DNA of 64,000 nt from Aureimonas pseudogalii (GTDB taxonomy: Bacteria > Pseudomonadota > Alphaproteobacteria > Rhizobiales > Rhizobiaceae): contig NZ_JACIEK010000008.1 in the NCBI RefSeq assembly GCF_014196835.1, forward strand, positions 1 through 64,000. Direction: 5' to 3'. The notes beneath the pieces are model-generated. The model saw only the letters and a list, made by a program, of their open reading frames with translations, was not told where the DNA came from and did no database searches. Shown piece after piece: positions 7,879-15,663 of this stretch. Made by a program: the position numbers and the translations under genes. The number at the start of each line of letters is the position of its first letter. Positions within the stretch are counted from its first letter, which is position 1.

Positions 7879-10800
7879 ATGTCCGAAGCCGAGACCGCCT
7901 CGATCTACCAAAGCAGCCTTCCGATCGAGGAGAAGCTGGAGCGGGCACGGACCGAACTCCTCGACCTCTCGGCCCGCAACCGCCTCCTGAACGTGCCGCG
8001 CATGTCGAAGGCGGCGAAGACGATTGACGTGGTCGACGAGCGATCCGCGGAGGTCTATCGACTGCTCGCCAAAGACGCGAAGGCGTTCACGTTCGCGGCG
8101 GGCCGGCCCGACCGCGGCGCGTCCGGTAAGGGGAACGAGACGGAGGAGGAGGACTTCGCCGCCGTCGACCTCGCGCTGCCGGAGGACGTCGACGAGGCGC
8201 TCGACGAGCAGGGCCGCGCGAAGCGGCACCTCGACACCAAGCTTCAGACGCGGATGACCCCCAAGGGCCTCCAGAAGCGACTCCTCGACCTCTACCACGA
8301 CGCCCGGACGCTGGAGGAGGAGCAGGGCGTGAATGTCCTCTTCCTCGCGCTCGGCATGCTCCGCTGGGTCGACCCGAACAACAAGGAGAACATCCGCCAC
8401 GCTCCGCTCGTCCTCGTGCCGGTCAAGCTGGAGCGCGGCACGGCCGGCGAGCGCTTCCGCCTGCGGGTTCGGCCGGAGGACCAGACGTCGAACCTCTCAC
8501 TCGAAGCCTACCTCGACCGCGTCCACAAGCTCCGTCTTCCGTCCTTCGAGGGCGGCGACGAGTTCGACCCCGACGCCTACTTCCGGGAGGTCACCGAGGC
8601 CGTCTCGACGAAGGACGACTGGTCCGTCCTGCCGGACGACATCGTCCTCGGCTTCTTCTCGTTCTCCAAGTTCCTGATGTACCGGGACCTCGATCCCGAG
8701 AACTGGCCCGCCGACGGGCGCATCACCGACCAGTCGACGATCCGGTCGCTCCTGTCCGATGGTTTCGACGCGGGCGAGCCCCTGCTGTCGGAGGACGAGA
8801 GGATCGACCGCCACATCGATCCTGCCGACATGCTCCACATCGTCGACAGCGACGGGTCGCAGACACTTGCCGTCCACGACGTCCGCCGCGGCCGCGACCT
8901 TGTCATCCAGGGGCCGCCCGGGACGGGCAAGTCCCAGACGATCGCCAACGTCATCGCGTCGGCCGTCACCGACGGGAAGACCGTCCTGTTCGTCGCCGAG
9001 AAGATGGCGGCGCTCGAGGTCGTCAAACGCCGCCTCGACAACGCCGGGGTCGGCGACGCCTGCCTCGAGCTCCACAGCAACAAGGCGAACAAGCGGGGCC
9101 TCCTCGAGGAGCTGCGCCGGACATGGGAGCTCGGCTCGCCACGCGGCGAGTTCCCGTCGAGCCTCGCGGCCAAGCTCCGCGAGGCTCGCGACGTCCTGAA
9201 CCTCCACGCCGAGCGCATGCACGTGTCGCACGCTGCGTCGGGCCTGACGCCCTACCAGGTATTCGGCACCCTGACGAAGCTGCGGCAGGAGGGACAGCGG
9301 CCGGTCGACTTGACGCTCGCGGGCGCGACGGGCTGGACGCCCGACGGTTTGTCGGCGCGGCGACGCCTCCTCGTCGAGCTGACCCAGCGCGTCGACGAGA
9401 TCGGGTTGCCCGTCCGCCACCCATGGCATGGAGTCGGCCTCGACCTCGTCCTGCCGACGACCCTCGAACGGCTGCTGCCGCGCATCGAGGCGCTCCGGTC
9501 GGCCGTTGCCGAACTCGAGATCGAGTACGAGGAACTGGCGGGGACGCTGGAACTGGAGCCGAAGCCCGACACCTTCGCGGCGGCAGCCACCCTGTGCGAG
9601 CGCGCGGACATCCTGGCCCGTGCGCCCGACCTATCGCCTGAGGCGCTCCGGGCCGGGGCTTGGGATGATCGGTGCGGGGCGATCGCCGCTCTCGTGACCG
9701 CGGGCGCGGACTTCCGGCGGCAGGGTGAATCCTTGGGCGACGCGGTCCATCCGTTGGCGCTCGGCACCTCCATCGAAGGACTGGAGGCCCAGCTCGCCTG
9801 GCTGCCGCGCGACTTCCCCGCGGCGGCGTTCGGCCGGGCCGCGGAGCTCGTGGACCTGCTTCCGCGCCTGCGTGCCGAGGCCGACCGGCTCGCCTCCGAA
9901 CTCGGTGTCCCGGGCCCGGTCGACACGCTCGCCGCCGTCTCCCGCCTCATAACGACGGGCGAGCGCGTGGCCGCCGCCCCCGACGCCAGCCCCGAGGCCT
10001 TCGCGGCCACTGTCTGGGACCAGGGCATCGAGCAGGCGGGCGACCTCGCGGAGGCCGTCGAGACGCTCGAGCGCGCGCGCGCGACGATGGGCGACCGAAT
10101 CCTCGACGTCGCCTGGACGACCGAGGTCTCTGCCGCCCGTCAGGCGCTGGCGACGAACACCGGGTTCCTGAAGTCGCTCAACGGCGACTACCGGAAGGCG
10201 AAGGCGCTGGTCCGCTCCATCCTGCGCAACCCCGACATGCCGACGCAGGAGGTCGTCGACCTCCTCGACACGCTGACGAAGGGGCAGGCCTCCGCCAGGC
10301 GTGTGCGCGACGACGACGCCTTCGGACGCTCCGCGTTCGGCGCCGACTGGCGCGGCGAGCGCTCCGCGTCCGCTCCGCTTCTCGCCCTCGTCGCCTGGAT
10401 GCGCACGCTGCGTGGCCTCGGCGCGGAGCCGCGCCTCATCGCCGGACGGCTCGCCGAGCGTCAGGTCGTGGGCGAGCACGCCGCGCTGGTCCTTCGTCAC
10501 GTCGACGTCGCCAAGCCGCTGCTCGAGACGCTCTGGACGAACCTTGGCCCCTCGGCCGGCCCCGCGTTCGCCGACGCCGTATCTGCCGACCGCGCGTCCC
10601 TCGACCTTGTCGAGGCCCGGGCCCGCAACCTCGCCTGGGCCGATGGCCTCTGCCGCGAGATCATGCGCACCGTTCCCGATGGCCTCCCCGACCGCCTTGG
10701 CGTCGTCGCGCGCGTCGCGGCTTGGCAGGCGGCCGCCCGGTCTCTCGACGAGCGTGCCGACCTCGGCGGTGAGGCGTTCGGCCCCGCTTGGCGAGGCAAG

Positions 10801-13602
10801 GATTCGGACTGGAACGCTCTGGCGGCAGCCGTCGAGTGGATCGGGGCGCACGGCGACCTTCGGCACCTCGCCGCGCGCCTGCCCGACCGAGCCGCGGTCG
10901 CGGAGCGGGCGGGACGTGCCGTCGCCGCATCCGACGCGGCGCAGGGCACGCTGGCGGAGGTCGCCGCCTTCCTGATGGCCGACGCCCGGAGCCTGTTTGG
11001 CGCCGACGGCTACGGCGACGTGGCGCTCGCGCGTTGCTGCGAACGGATGGAGGCCTGGCTCGACAACTCCGAACAGCTCTCGAAGTGGGTTTCCTACCGC
11101 GACCGGGCCGACCGTGCACGCGCGGACGGCATGTCCGTGTTCGTCGACCAACTCGAGGACGGCCGCCTGTCGACGCCCGAGACGCTTCCCTCGTTCGAGA
11201 TCGCGTACCACGAGGCGATCCTCGACGAGCTGATCCGGGCCAATCCCGAACTCGGCCGCTTCGACGGCAACCTCCACGGTCGCCAAGTGCGTGAGTTCGC
11301 GAACCTCGACCGCGAGCGCATCAAGGCGGCGAGCCTCGAGGTGGTGCGCGCCCACCATCGCCGCATCCCGCCGCGCGACGGCGGCGTCGGTCCGGTCGGC
11401 ATCCTGCGCGGTGAGATGGCCAAGCGCAGCCGCCACATGCCGATCCGCCAGCTCATGCAGAAGGCGGCCCCCGCCGTCCAGGCGCTGAAGCCGGTCATGA
11501 TGATGAGTCCTCTGTCCGTCGCACAGTTCCTGACGCCGGGCAGGCTCACCTTCGACCTGCTCGTCATGGACGAGGCCTCGCAGATCCAGCCTGTCGACGC
11601 GCTGGGCGCCATCGCCCGCGCCCGGCAGGTTGTCGTTGTCGGGGATGAACGCCAGCTCCCGCCGACCAAGTTCTTCTCGAAGATGACAGGCGGGGGCGAC
11701 GAGGACGACGACGAGGACGGCGCGCGCGTCGGTGACATCGAGAGCATCCTCGGGCTGTTCACCGCCCGTGGCTTACCGCAACGCATGCTCCGCTGGCACT
11801 ACCGCAGCCGCCACCAGTCGCTGATCGCGGTCTCCAACACGCAGTTCTACCAGAACAAGCTCTTCATCGTGCCGAGTCCCTATACGACCGAGGCCGGGAT
11901 GGGGCTGCGCTTCCACCACGTTCCCGACGGTGTCTTCGATTCCGGCGGCACGTCCGTGAACGCCGTCGAGGCGAGGGTCGTCGCCGAGGCGGTCATCCGG
12001 CACGCCAAGACGAACCCCGAGCAGTCGCTCGGCGTCGCGACCTTCTCGGTTTCCCAGAGGCGGGCGATTCAGGACGAGGTAGAACTCCTCCGCCGCCTGA
12101 ACCCCGACACAGAGGAGTTCTTCCACTTCCATCCGTCGGAGCCGTTCTTCGTCAAGAACCTCGAGAACGTGCAAGGCGACGAGCGCGACGTGATCATGAT
12201 CTCGGTCGGCTACGCCAAGAACGCGCAAGGCACCATGGCCATGCGGTTCGGCCCCCTCGGGGCGCAGGGCGGCGAGCGGCGCCTGAACGTCCTCATCTCT
12301 CGCGCCAAGCGGCGCTGCGAGGTCTACGCCTCGATCACCGACGAGGACATCGACGTCGAGCGCGGCAAGGGTGCTGGCATCCTCGCGTTCAAGCTCTTCC
12401 TCCACTATGCGAGGACGGGCCGGCTCTCCATCGCGCAGGCCACCGGCCGCGACATGGACAGCGTGTTCGAGGAACAGGTCGCGAGCGCGCTCCAGGCGAA
12501 GGGCTACCAAGTCCATCCGCAGGTTGGCATCGCCGGGTTCTTCATCGACCTCGCCGTGTCCGATCCCGAGCGCCCGGGGCGCTACCTAATTGGCATCGAG
12601 TGCGACGGCGCGTCCTACCATTCCTCGCGCTCGGCCCGCGACCGTGACCGCCTGCGCCAGGCGGTGCTGGAGGACCACGGCTGGATCATTCACCGCGTCT
12701 GGAGCACTGACTGGTTCCAGCGCCCGCAGGAGCAGCTCGATCGCACCGTAGCCGCGATCGAAGCGGCGAAGGCGAAGCTGGACGAGCGCATGGAGCGTGG
12801 CCTCGCCGCCCATCGCGCGGTGCCGATCGAGATCGTCACGGTCGATCGCGGCGAGGTGACGGAGGTCGGGCTCGGCGACGCCGTCCCCGAGGAGCGCGCG
12901 GCTGCCACGGCCTACGTCGAGGCGACGTTGACCCGCCCCGGACCGTATGACCTGCACGAGACCCCCGTCGGGCGGATGGCGGACCTCGTGACGCAGGTCG
13001 TGCAGGTCGAGTCCCCCGTCCACGTCGACGAGGTCGTCGCCCGCGTCCGCGACGCGTTCGGGCTCCAGCGCGCGGGCGCACGGATCCAGGCTGCCGTCGA
13101 GCAAGGCGTCGAGCGGGCGGTGGTGCATGGCGGTATCGTGCGCACGGGCGACTTCCTCTCGGACGCCGACGCTACCATCGTGGTACGCGACCGTCGCAAC
13201 GCGTCGTCCGGTGGCCTCCGAAAGGTCGAGATGCTTCCCCCGTCGGAACTTGAGACCGGGGTTCTCGCGATCGTAGTCGAGAACCTGGGTGCGACGGACG
13301 ACGAGGTCGTGCGCATGCTGTCGCGGATGGTAGGACTTCGGTCGAGCAACTCGCAGCTCAGGTGGGCCATCGTATCGGTGATCGCTGACCTGATCGACAG
13401 GAAGTTGGTCGACAGGAAAGACGGGATGCTCGTTGCGAGCTCTGCACCGGTCTCTGGATTGGCCGCGACGGTGGTCAGGCGGGAAGGCGCCGACGGAACG
13501 ACTGGAGGCACCGGATCGGTCGGCGGCCCGGAGACGGAGGACGCTTCGAATGCCGGGGACGTCCGAGACGGTGCGGTTTCCCATGCATCTATGGAGGCCT
13601 GA
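7879..13602 (+). CDS. DUF4011 SF1 helicase fused to Vsr/DUF559-like nuclease and DUF3320
   Basis: 1907 residues; ATG 7879 with GAGGA five bases upstream. Order: N-terminal DUF4011 (ARTELLDLSARNRLLNVPR near residue 18), Walker A QGPPGTGKSQT near 345, a roughly 800-residue insert, Walker B VMDEASQIQP near 1230, motif III VGDERQLPPT near 1255, and C-terminal SF1 motif RLNVLISRAKRR near 1475. A PD-(D/E)XK-like nuclease of the MTES_1575/DUF559/Vsr type follows at about 1535-1620 (FIDLAV, IGIECDGASYHSS, RVWSTDW). DUF3320 (VDEVVARVRDAFGLQRAG) is near 1715. This architecture is known in defence islands (as I recall, close to the system named Hhe). DNA translocation and cleavage is inferred. It is followed 3 bases later by the GHKL-nuclease gene. 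Confidence 0.88.
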   Translation: MSEAETASIYQSSLPIEEKLERARTELLDLSARNRLLNVPRMSKAAKTIDVVDERSAEVYRLLAKDAKAFTFAAGRPDRGASGKGNETEEEDFAAVDLALPEDVDEALDEQGRAKRHLDTKLQTRMTPKGLQKRLLDLYHDARTLEEEQGVNVLFLALGMLRWVDPNNKENIRHAPLVLVPVKLERGTAGERFRLRVRPEDQTSNLSLEAYLDRVHKLRLPSFEGGDEFDPDAYFREVTEAVSTKDDWSVLPDDIVLGFFSFSKFLMYRDLDPENWPADGRITDQSTIRSLLSDGFDAGEPLLSEDERIDRHIDPADMLHIVDSDGSQTLAVHDVRRGRDLVIQGPPGTGKSQTIANVIASAVTDGKTVLFVAEKMAALEVVKRRLDNAGVGDACLELHSNKANKRGLLEELRRTWELGSPRGEFPSSLAAKLREARDVLNLHAERMHVSHAASGLTPYQVFGTLTKLRQEGQRPVDLTLAGATGWTPDGLSARRRLLVELTQRVDEIGLPVRHPWHGVGLDLVLPTTLERLLPRIEALRSAVAELEIEYEELAGTLELEPKPDTFAAAATLCERADILARAPDLSPEALRAGAWDDRCGAIAALVTAGADFRRQGESLGDAVHPLALGTSIEGLEAQLAWLPRDFPAAAFGRAAELVDLLPRLRAEADRLASELGVPGPVDTLAAVSRLITTGERVAAAPDASPEAFAATVWDQGIEQAGDLAEAVETLERARATMGDRILDVAWTTEVSAARQALATNTGFLKSLNGDYRKAKALVRSILRNPDMPTQEVVDLLDTLTKGQASARRVRDDDAFGRSAFGADWRGERSASAPLLALVAWMRTLRGLGAEPRLIAGRLAERQVVGEHAALVLRHVDVAKPLLETLWTNLGPSAGPAFADAVSADRASLDLVEARARNLAWADGLCREIMRTVPDGLPDRLGVVARVAAWQAAARSLDERADLGGEAFGPAWRGKDSDWNALAAAVEWIGAHGDLRHLAARLPDRAAVAERAGRAVAASDAAQGTLAEVAAFLMADARSLFGADGYGDVALARCCERMEAWLDNSEQLSKWVSYRDRADRARADGMSVFVDQLEDGRLSTPETLPSFEIAYHEAILDELIRANPELGRFDGNLHGRQVREFANLDRERIKAASLEVVRAHHRRIPPRDGGVGPVGILRGEMAKRSRHMPIRQLMQKAAPAVQALKPVMMMSPLSVAQFLTPGRLTFDLLVMDEASQIQPVDALGAIARARQVVVVGDERQLPPTKFFSKMTGGGDEDDDEDGARVGDIESILGLFTARGLPQRMLRWHYRSRHQSLIAVSNTQFYQNKLFIVPSPYTTEAGMGLRFHHVPDGVFDSGGTSVNAVEARVVAEAVIRHAKTNPEQSLGVATFSVSQRRAIQDEVELLRRLNPDTEEFFHFHPSEPFFVKNLENVQGDERDVIMISVGYAKNAQGTMAMRFGPLGAQGGERRLNVLISRAKRRCEVYASITDEDIDVERGKGAGILAFKLFLHYARTGRLSIAQATGRDMDSVFEEQVASALQAKGYQVHPQVGIAGFFIDLAVSDPERPGRYLIGIECDGASYHSSRSARDRDRLRQAVLEDHGWIIHRVWSTDWFQRPQEQLDRTVAAIEAAKAKLDERMERGLAAHRAVPIEIVTVDRGEVTEVGLGDAVPEERAAATAYVEATLTRPGPYDLHETPVGRMADLVTQVVQVESPVHVDEVVARVRDAFGLQRAGARIQAAVEQGVERAVVHGGIVRTGDFLSDADATIVVRDRRNASSGGLRKVEMLPPSELETGVLAIVVENLGATDDEVVRMLSRMVGLRSSNSQLRWAIVSVIADLIDRKLVDRKDGMLVASSAPVSGLAATVVRREGADGTTGGTGSVGGPETEDASNAGDVRDGAVSHASMEA

Positions 13603-13605
13603 CCG

Positions 13606-15366
13606 TTGACCGGTGCCAAGGCCAGGTTCCAGGTCGACACGCGCCTCGCTCGCCTTTTGGGTGAAGGGTATCGATCAAGCGAGCTCGCGCTGCGTGAGCT
13701 CGTCGACAACGCTTGGGACGCGGACGCGCCCAACGTCTGGGTCACGCTGCCCGAGGCTCTCAGCGGGGATCCCGTCGTCGTGCGCGACGACGGCGTCGGC
13801 ATGACGTCGGCGGCCTTGCGCAATGAGTACCTGAAGATCGCCGGCGACCGACGTCTCCGAGCAGGTGCGGTCACGCCTGGACGCAAACGCAGGGTCAAGG
13901 GTCGCAAGGGCATAGGCAAGTTCGCGGGACTCCTCCTCGCGGGCGAGATGCGGATCGATACGGTGTCCGGCGGCGTGAGGAGCAGCGTCCTTATCGACAA
14001 GCGGATCCTGCTCGAAACCGATCGGGACCTCGAGACCGTCGACCTTCCGCTCGAGGAGACCGTGGCTGCGCCGGGTGAGAAAGGAACGACCGTCACCTTG
14101 TCTGCCCTCGAGGACCGTCTGAACTTCCCGGTTGCGGACAAGCTGCGCGAAATCCTCGTCCGCGAGTACGCGCGGCAGGACGACTTCTCCGTCAGCGTCA
14201 ACGGAAAGAAGCTGACGATCGAGGACGTTCCCGGGACTACTTCCCGAGCAGCGGAGAACCTCCCCGCCGCCGGGGCGGTCGACCTGCGTTTCACGGTGGC
14301 AGGAGGCAAGGGCAAGCATGGGCGTCCTGGCATCGTCGTTCGGGTCGACGGGAAGAGTGTGGGCGAGCCTTCGATGTTCGGACTCGAAGAGGACGAGGAT
14401 ATCCCGGGCAAGTTGGCGCGCCGGGTCTTCGGCGAGATCGAGGTCAACGGGAACGACGACTTTGTTGCCGCAGACTGGGGCGGGCTGAACGAGAGCAGCA
14501 AGGCCTACGCGGAGATAGCCGAGTTCGTTCGCCGGCAGGTGAAGGCTGCCCTGAAAGCTGCGTTCGCAAACGACATGAGCCTTCAGCGCGCCCGCATCGC
14601 GAAGCGGCTCCAGGAGCGCATCGCCGCACTGCCTGAGTTCAGGAGAAAGTATGCGGAGGAGGCCATCCGCCGGATACTCGTCCGTTTCTATGAGGAGAGT
14701 GCCGACCGTATCGAGGCCATTGCCGACGTCGCGCTCGACGCCATCGAGTACGATGCCTACTGGGACATCCTTCAGCGTATCAGCGCCGCGAGCAAGGCCG
14801 AGGTCAGCGACTTCGCGGACTCGCTGGCCGAATTCGGGATCTTGGAACTCTCCGCCATCGGCCGGCAGGCATCCGTGCGGCTTCGCTTCCTCGACATGCT
14901 GGAGGAGCTGGTCCTGCGGAAGGAGACGCTGGAGGCCGACGTCCACAGGGCGATCGAGACGAACCTGTGGGTCCTCGGACGTGGCTACGCGACGATGTCT
15001 TCCAACCGGACTTTGCGGGACATCCTGCGGCGCTTCGGCCGCGACGAACCGGAAGCGTTGCGGGCGGCCAAGCGGCCGGATCTTCTCCTAGGCCAGGCGT
15101 CCGACGGCACCAAGACGCTCATCGAGTTCAAGCGTCCCGCGCACGCCATCGACCGCAACGACGTCGCACAGGCGGAAGCGTACCGGGACGATCTCGGCCG
15201 TCAGCTTCCGTTGGGGGGCATCCGTATCCTGATGCTGGGCAGAGGGCCGCTTGCGACACTGGACGTGACGAGGCTCGCCCCCGATGTGCAGATCCAATCC
15301 TACCTCGGACTGATCTCGTCGGCGCGCGACGAGCTGGAATGGATCCTGAAGGGCATCGGCGACTGA
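13606..15366 (+). CDS. GHKL (MORC/Hsp90-like) ATPase with C-terminal PD-(D/E)XK nuclease
   Basis: 586 residues from TTG 13606, with GGAGG at 13593-13597, three bases after the helicase stop. The N-terminal GHKL ATPase has the N box ELALRELVDNAWDAD near residue 28, the G1 box VRDDGVGM near 60 and the GRKGIGKFAG lid near 100. A helical middle region follows. The C-terminus has RPDLLLG near 490 and TLIEFKRP near 505, the D...ExK pattern of PD-(D/E)XK nucleases of the Shedu/DUF4263 sort. A nucleotide-driven clamp that licenses DNA cutting is a reasonable inference. Tight coupling to the helicase gene suggests one complex or pathway. Confidence 0.8.
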   Translation: MTGAKARFQVDTRLARLLGEGYRSSELALRELVDNAWDADAPNVWVTLPEALSGDPVVVRDDGVGMTSAALRNEYLKIAGDRRLRAGAVTPGRKRRVKGRKGIGKFAGLLLAGEMRIDTVSGGVRSSVLIDKRILLETDRDLETVDLPLEETVAAPGEKGTTVTLSALEDRLNFPVADKLREILVREYARQDDFSVSVNGKKLTIEDVPGTTSRAAENLPAAGAVDLRFTVAGGKGKHGRPGIVVRVDGKSVGEPSMFGLEEDEDIPGKLARRVFGEIEVNGNDDFVAADWGGLNESSKAYAEIAEFVRRQVKAALKAAFANDMSLQRARIAKRLQERIAALPEFRRKYAEEAIRRILVRFYEESADRIEAIADVALDAIEYDAYWDILQRISAASKAEVSDFADSLAEFGILELSAIGRQASVRLRFLDMLEELVLRKETLEADVHRAIETNLWVLGRGYATMSSNRTLRDILRRFGRDEPEALRAAKRPDLLLGQASDGTKTLIEFKRPAHAIDRNDVAQAEAYRDDLGRQLPLGGIRILMLGRGPLATLDVTRLAPDVQIQSYLGLISSARDELEWILKGIGD

Positions 15367-15663
15367 CGCGCCGCTGCGTCCCGATGTTGCCGGCCGTAGG
15401 TATGGCCAAAAACTCGGATGCGTGCGGAACAGCGTATGCGCGTCCTCACCCCTTTGCCGCTGCCGCAGGCGGACTACCGCTCCCGGCTTCGTCGGCGGCA
15501 CTCTCTACTCATCTGCAACTGCCGCCGCTGTCCGGTAACGCAGACTTGATTTCTGTGCCAAGGAAAAACCCTAACCTGAGGAGAATGGGTAATTTCGGCT
15601 TTGCCGTACTTTGCGAGGTCCTGGCGTCGTGACGCATACGGGATCGACCACGCCTGTGCGTCC
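15367..15663. other. Gap between convergent genes
   Basis: About 300 bases between the GHKL-nuclease stop and the methyltransferase stop. No gene is recognised. It contains a partial copy of the methyltransferase 3' end, listed separately. Confidence 0.5.
15439..15499 (-). repeat. Partial duplicate of the methyltransferase 3' end
   Basis: This stretch resembles 15659-15713 closely: both share CGTCCTCA, then GCCGCAGGCGGA, then CCGCTCCCGG and CGTCGGC in the same order. On the minus strand it reads ADEAGSGSPPAAAAKG and stop, against ADGAGSGVPPAAKI and stop at the end of the intact methyltransferase, with the stop codon in the same place. It is a decayed duplicate of the gene end, or the scar of a second methyltransferase copy. 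Confidence 0.5.
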
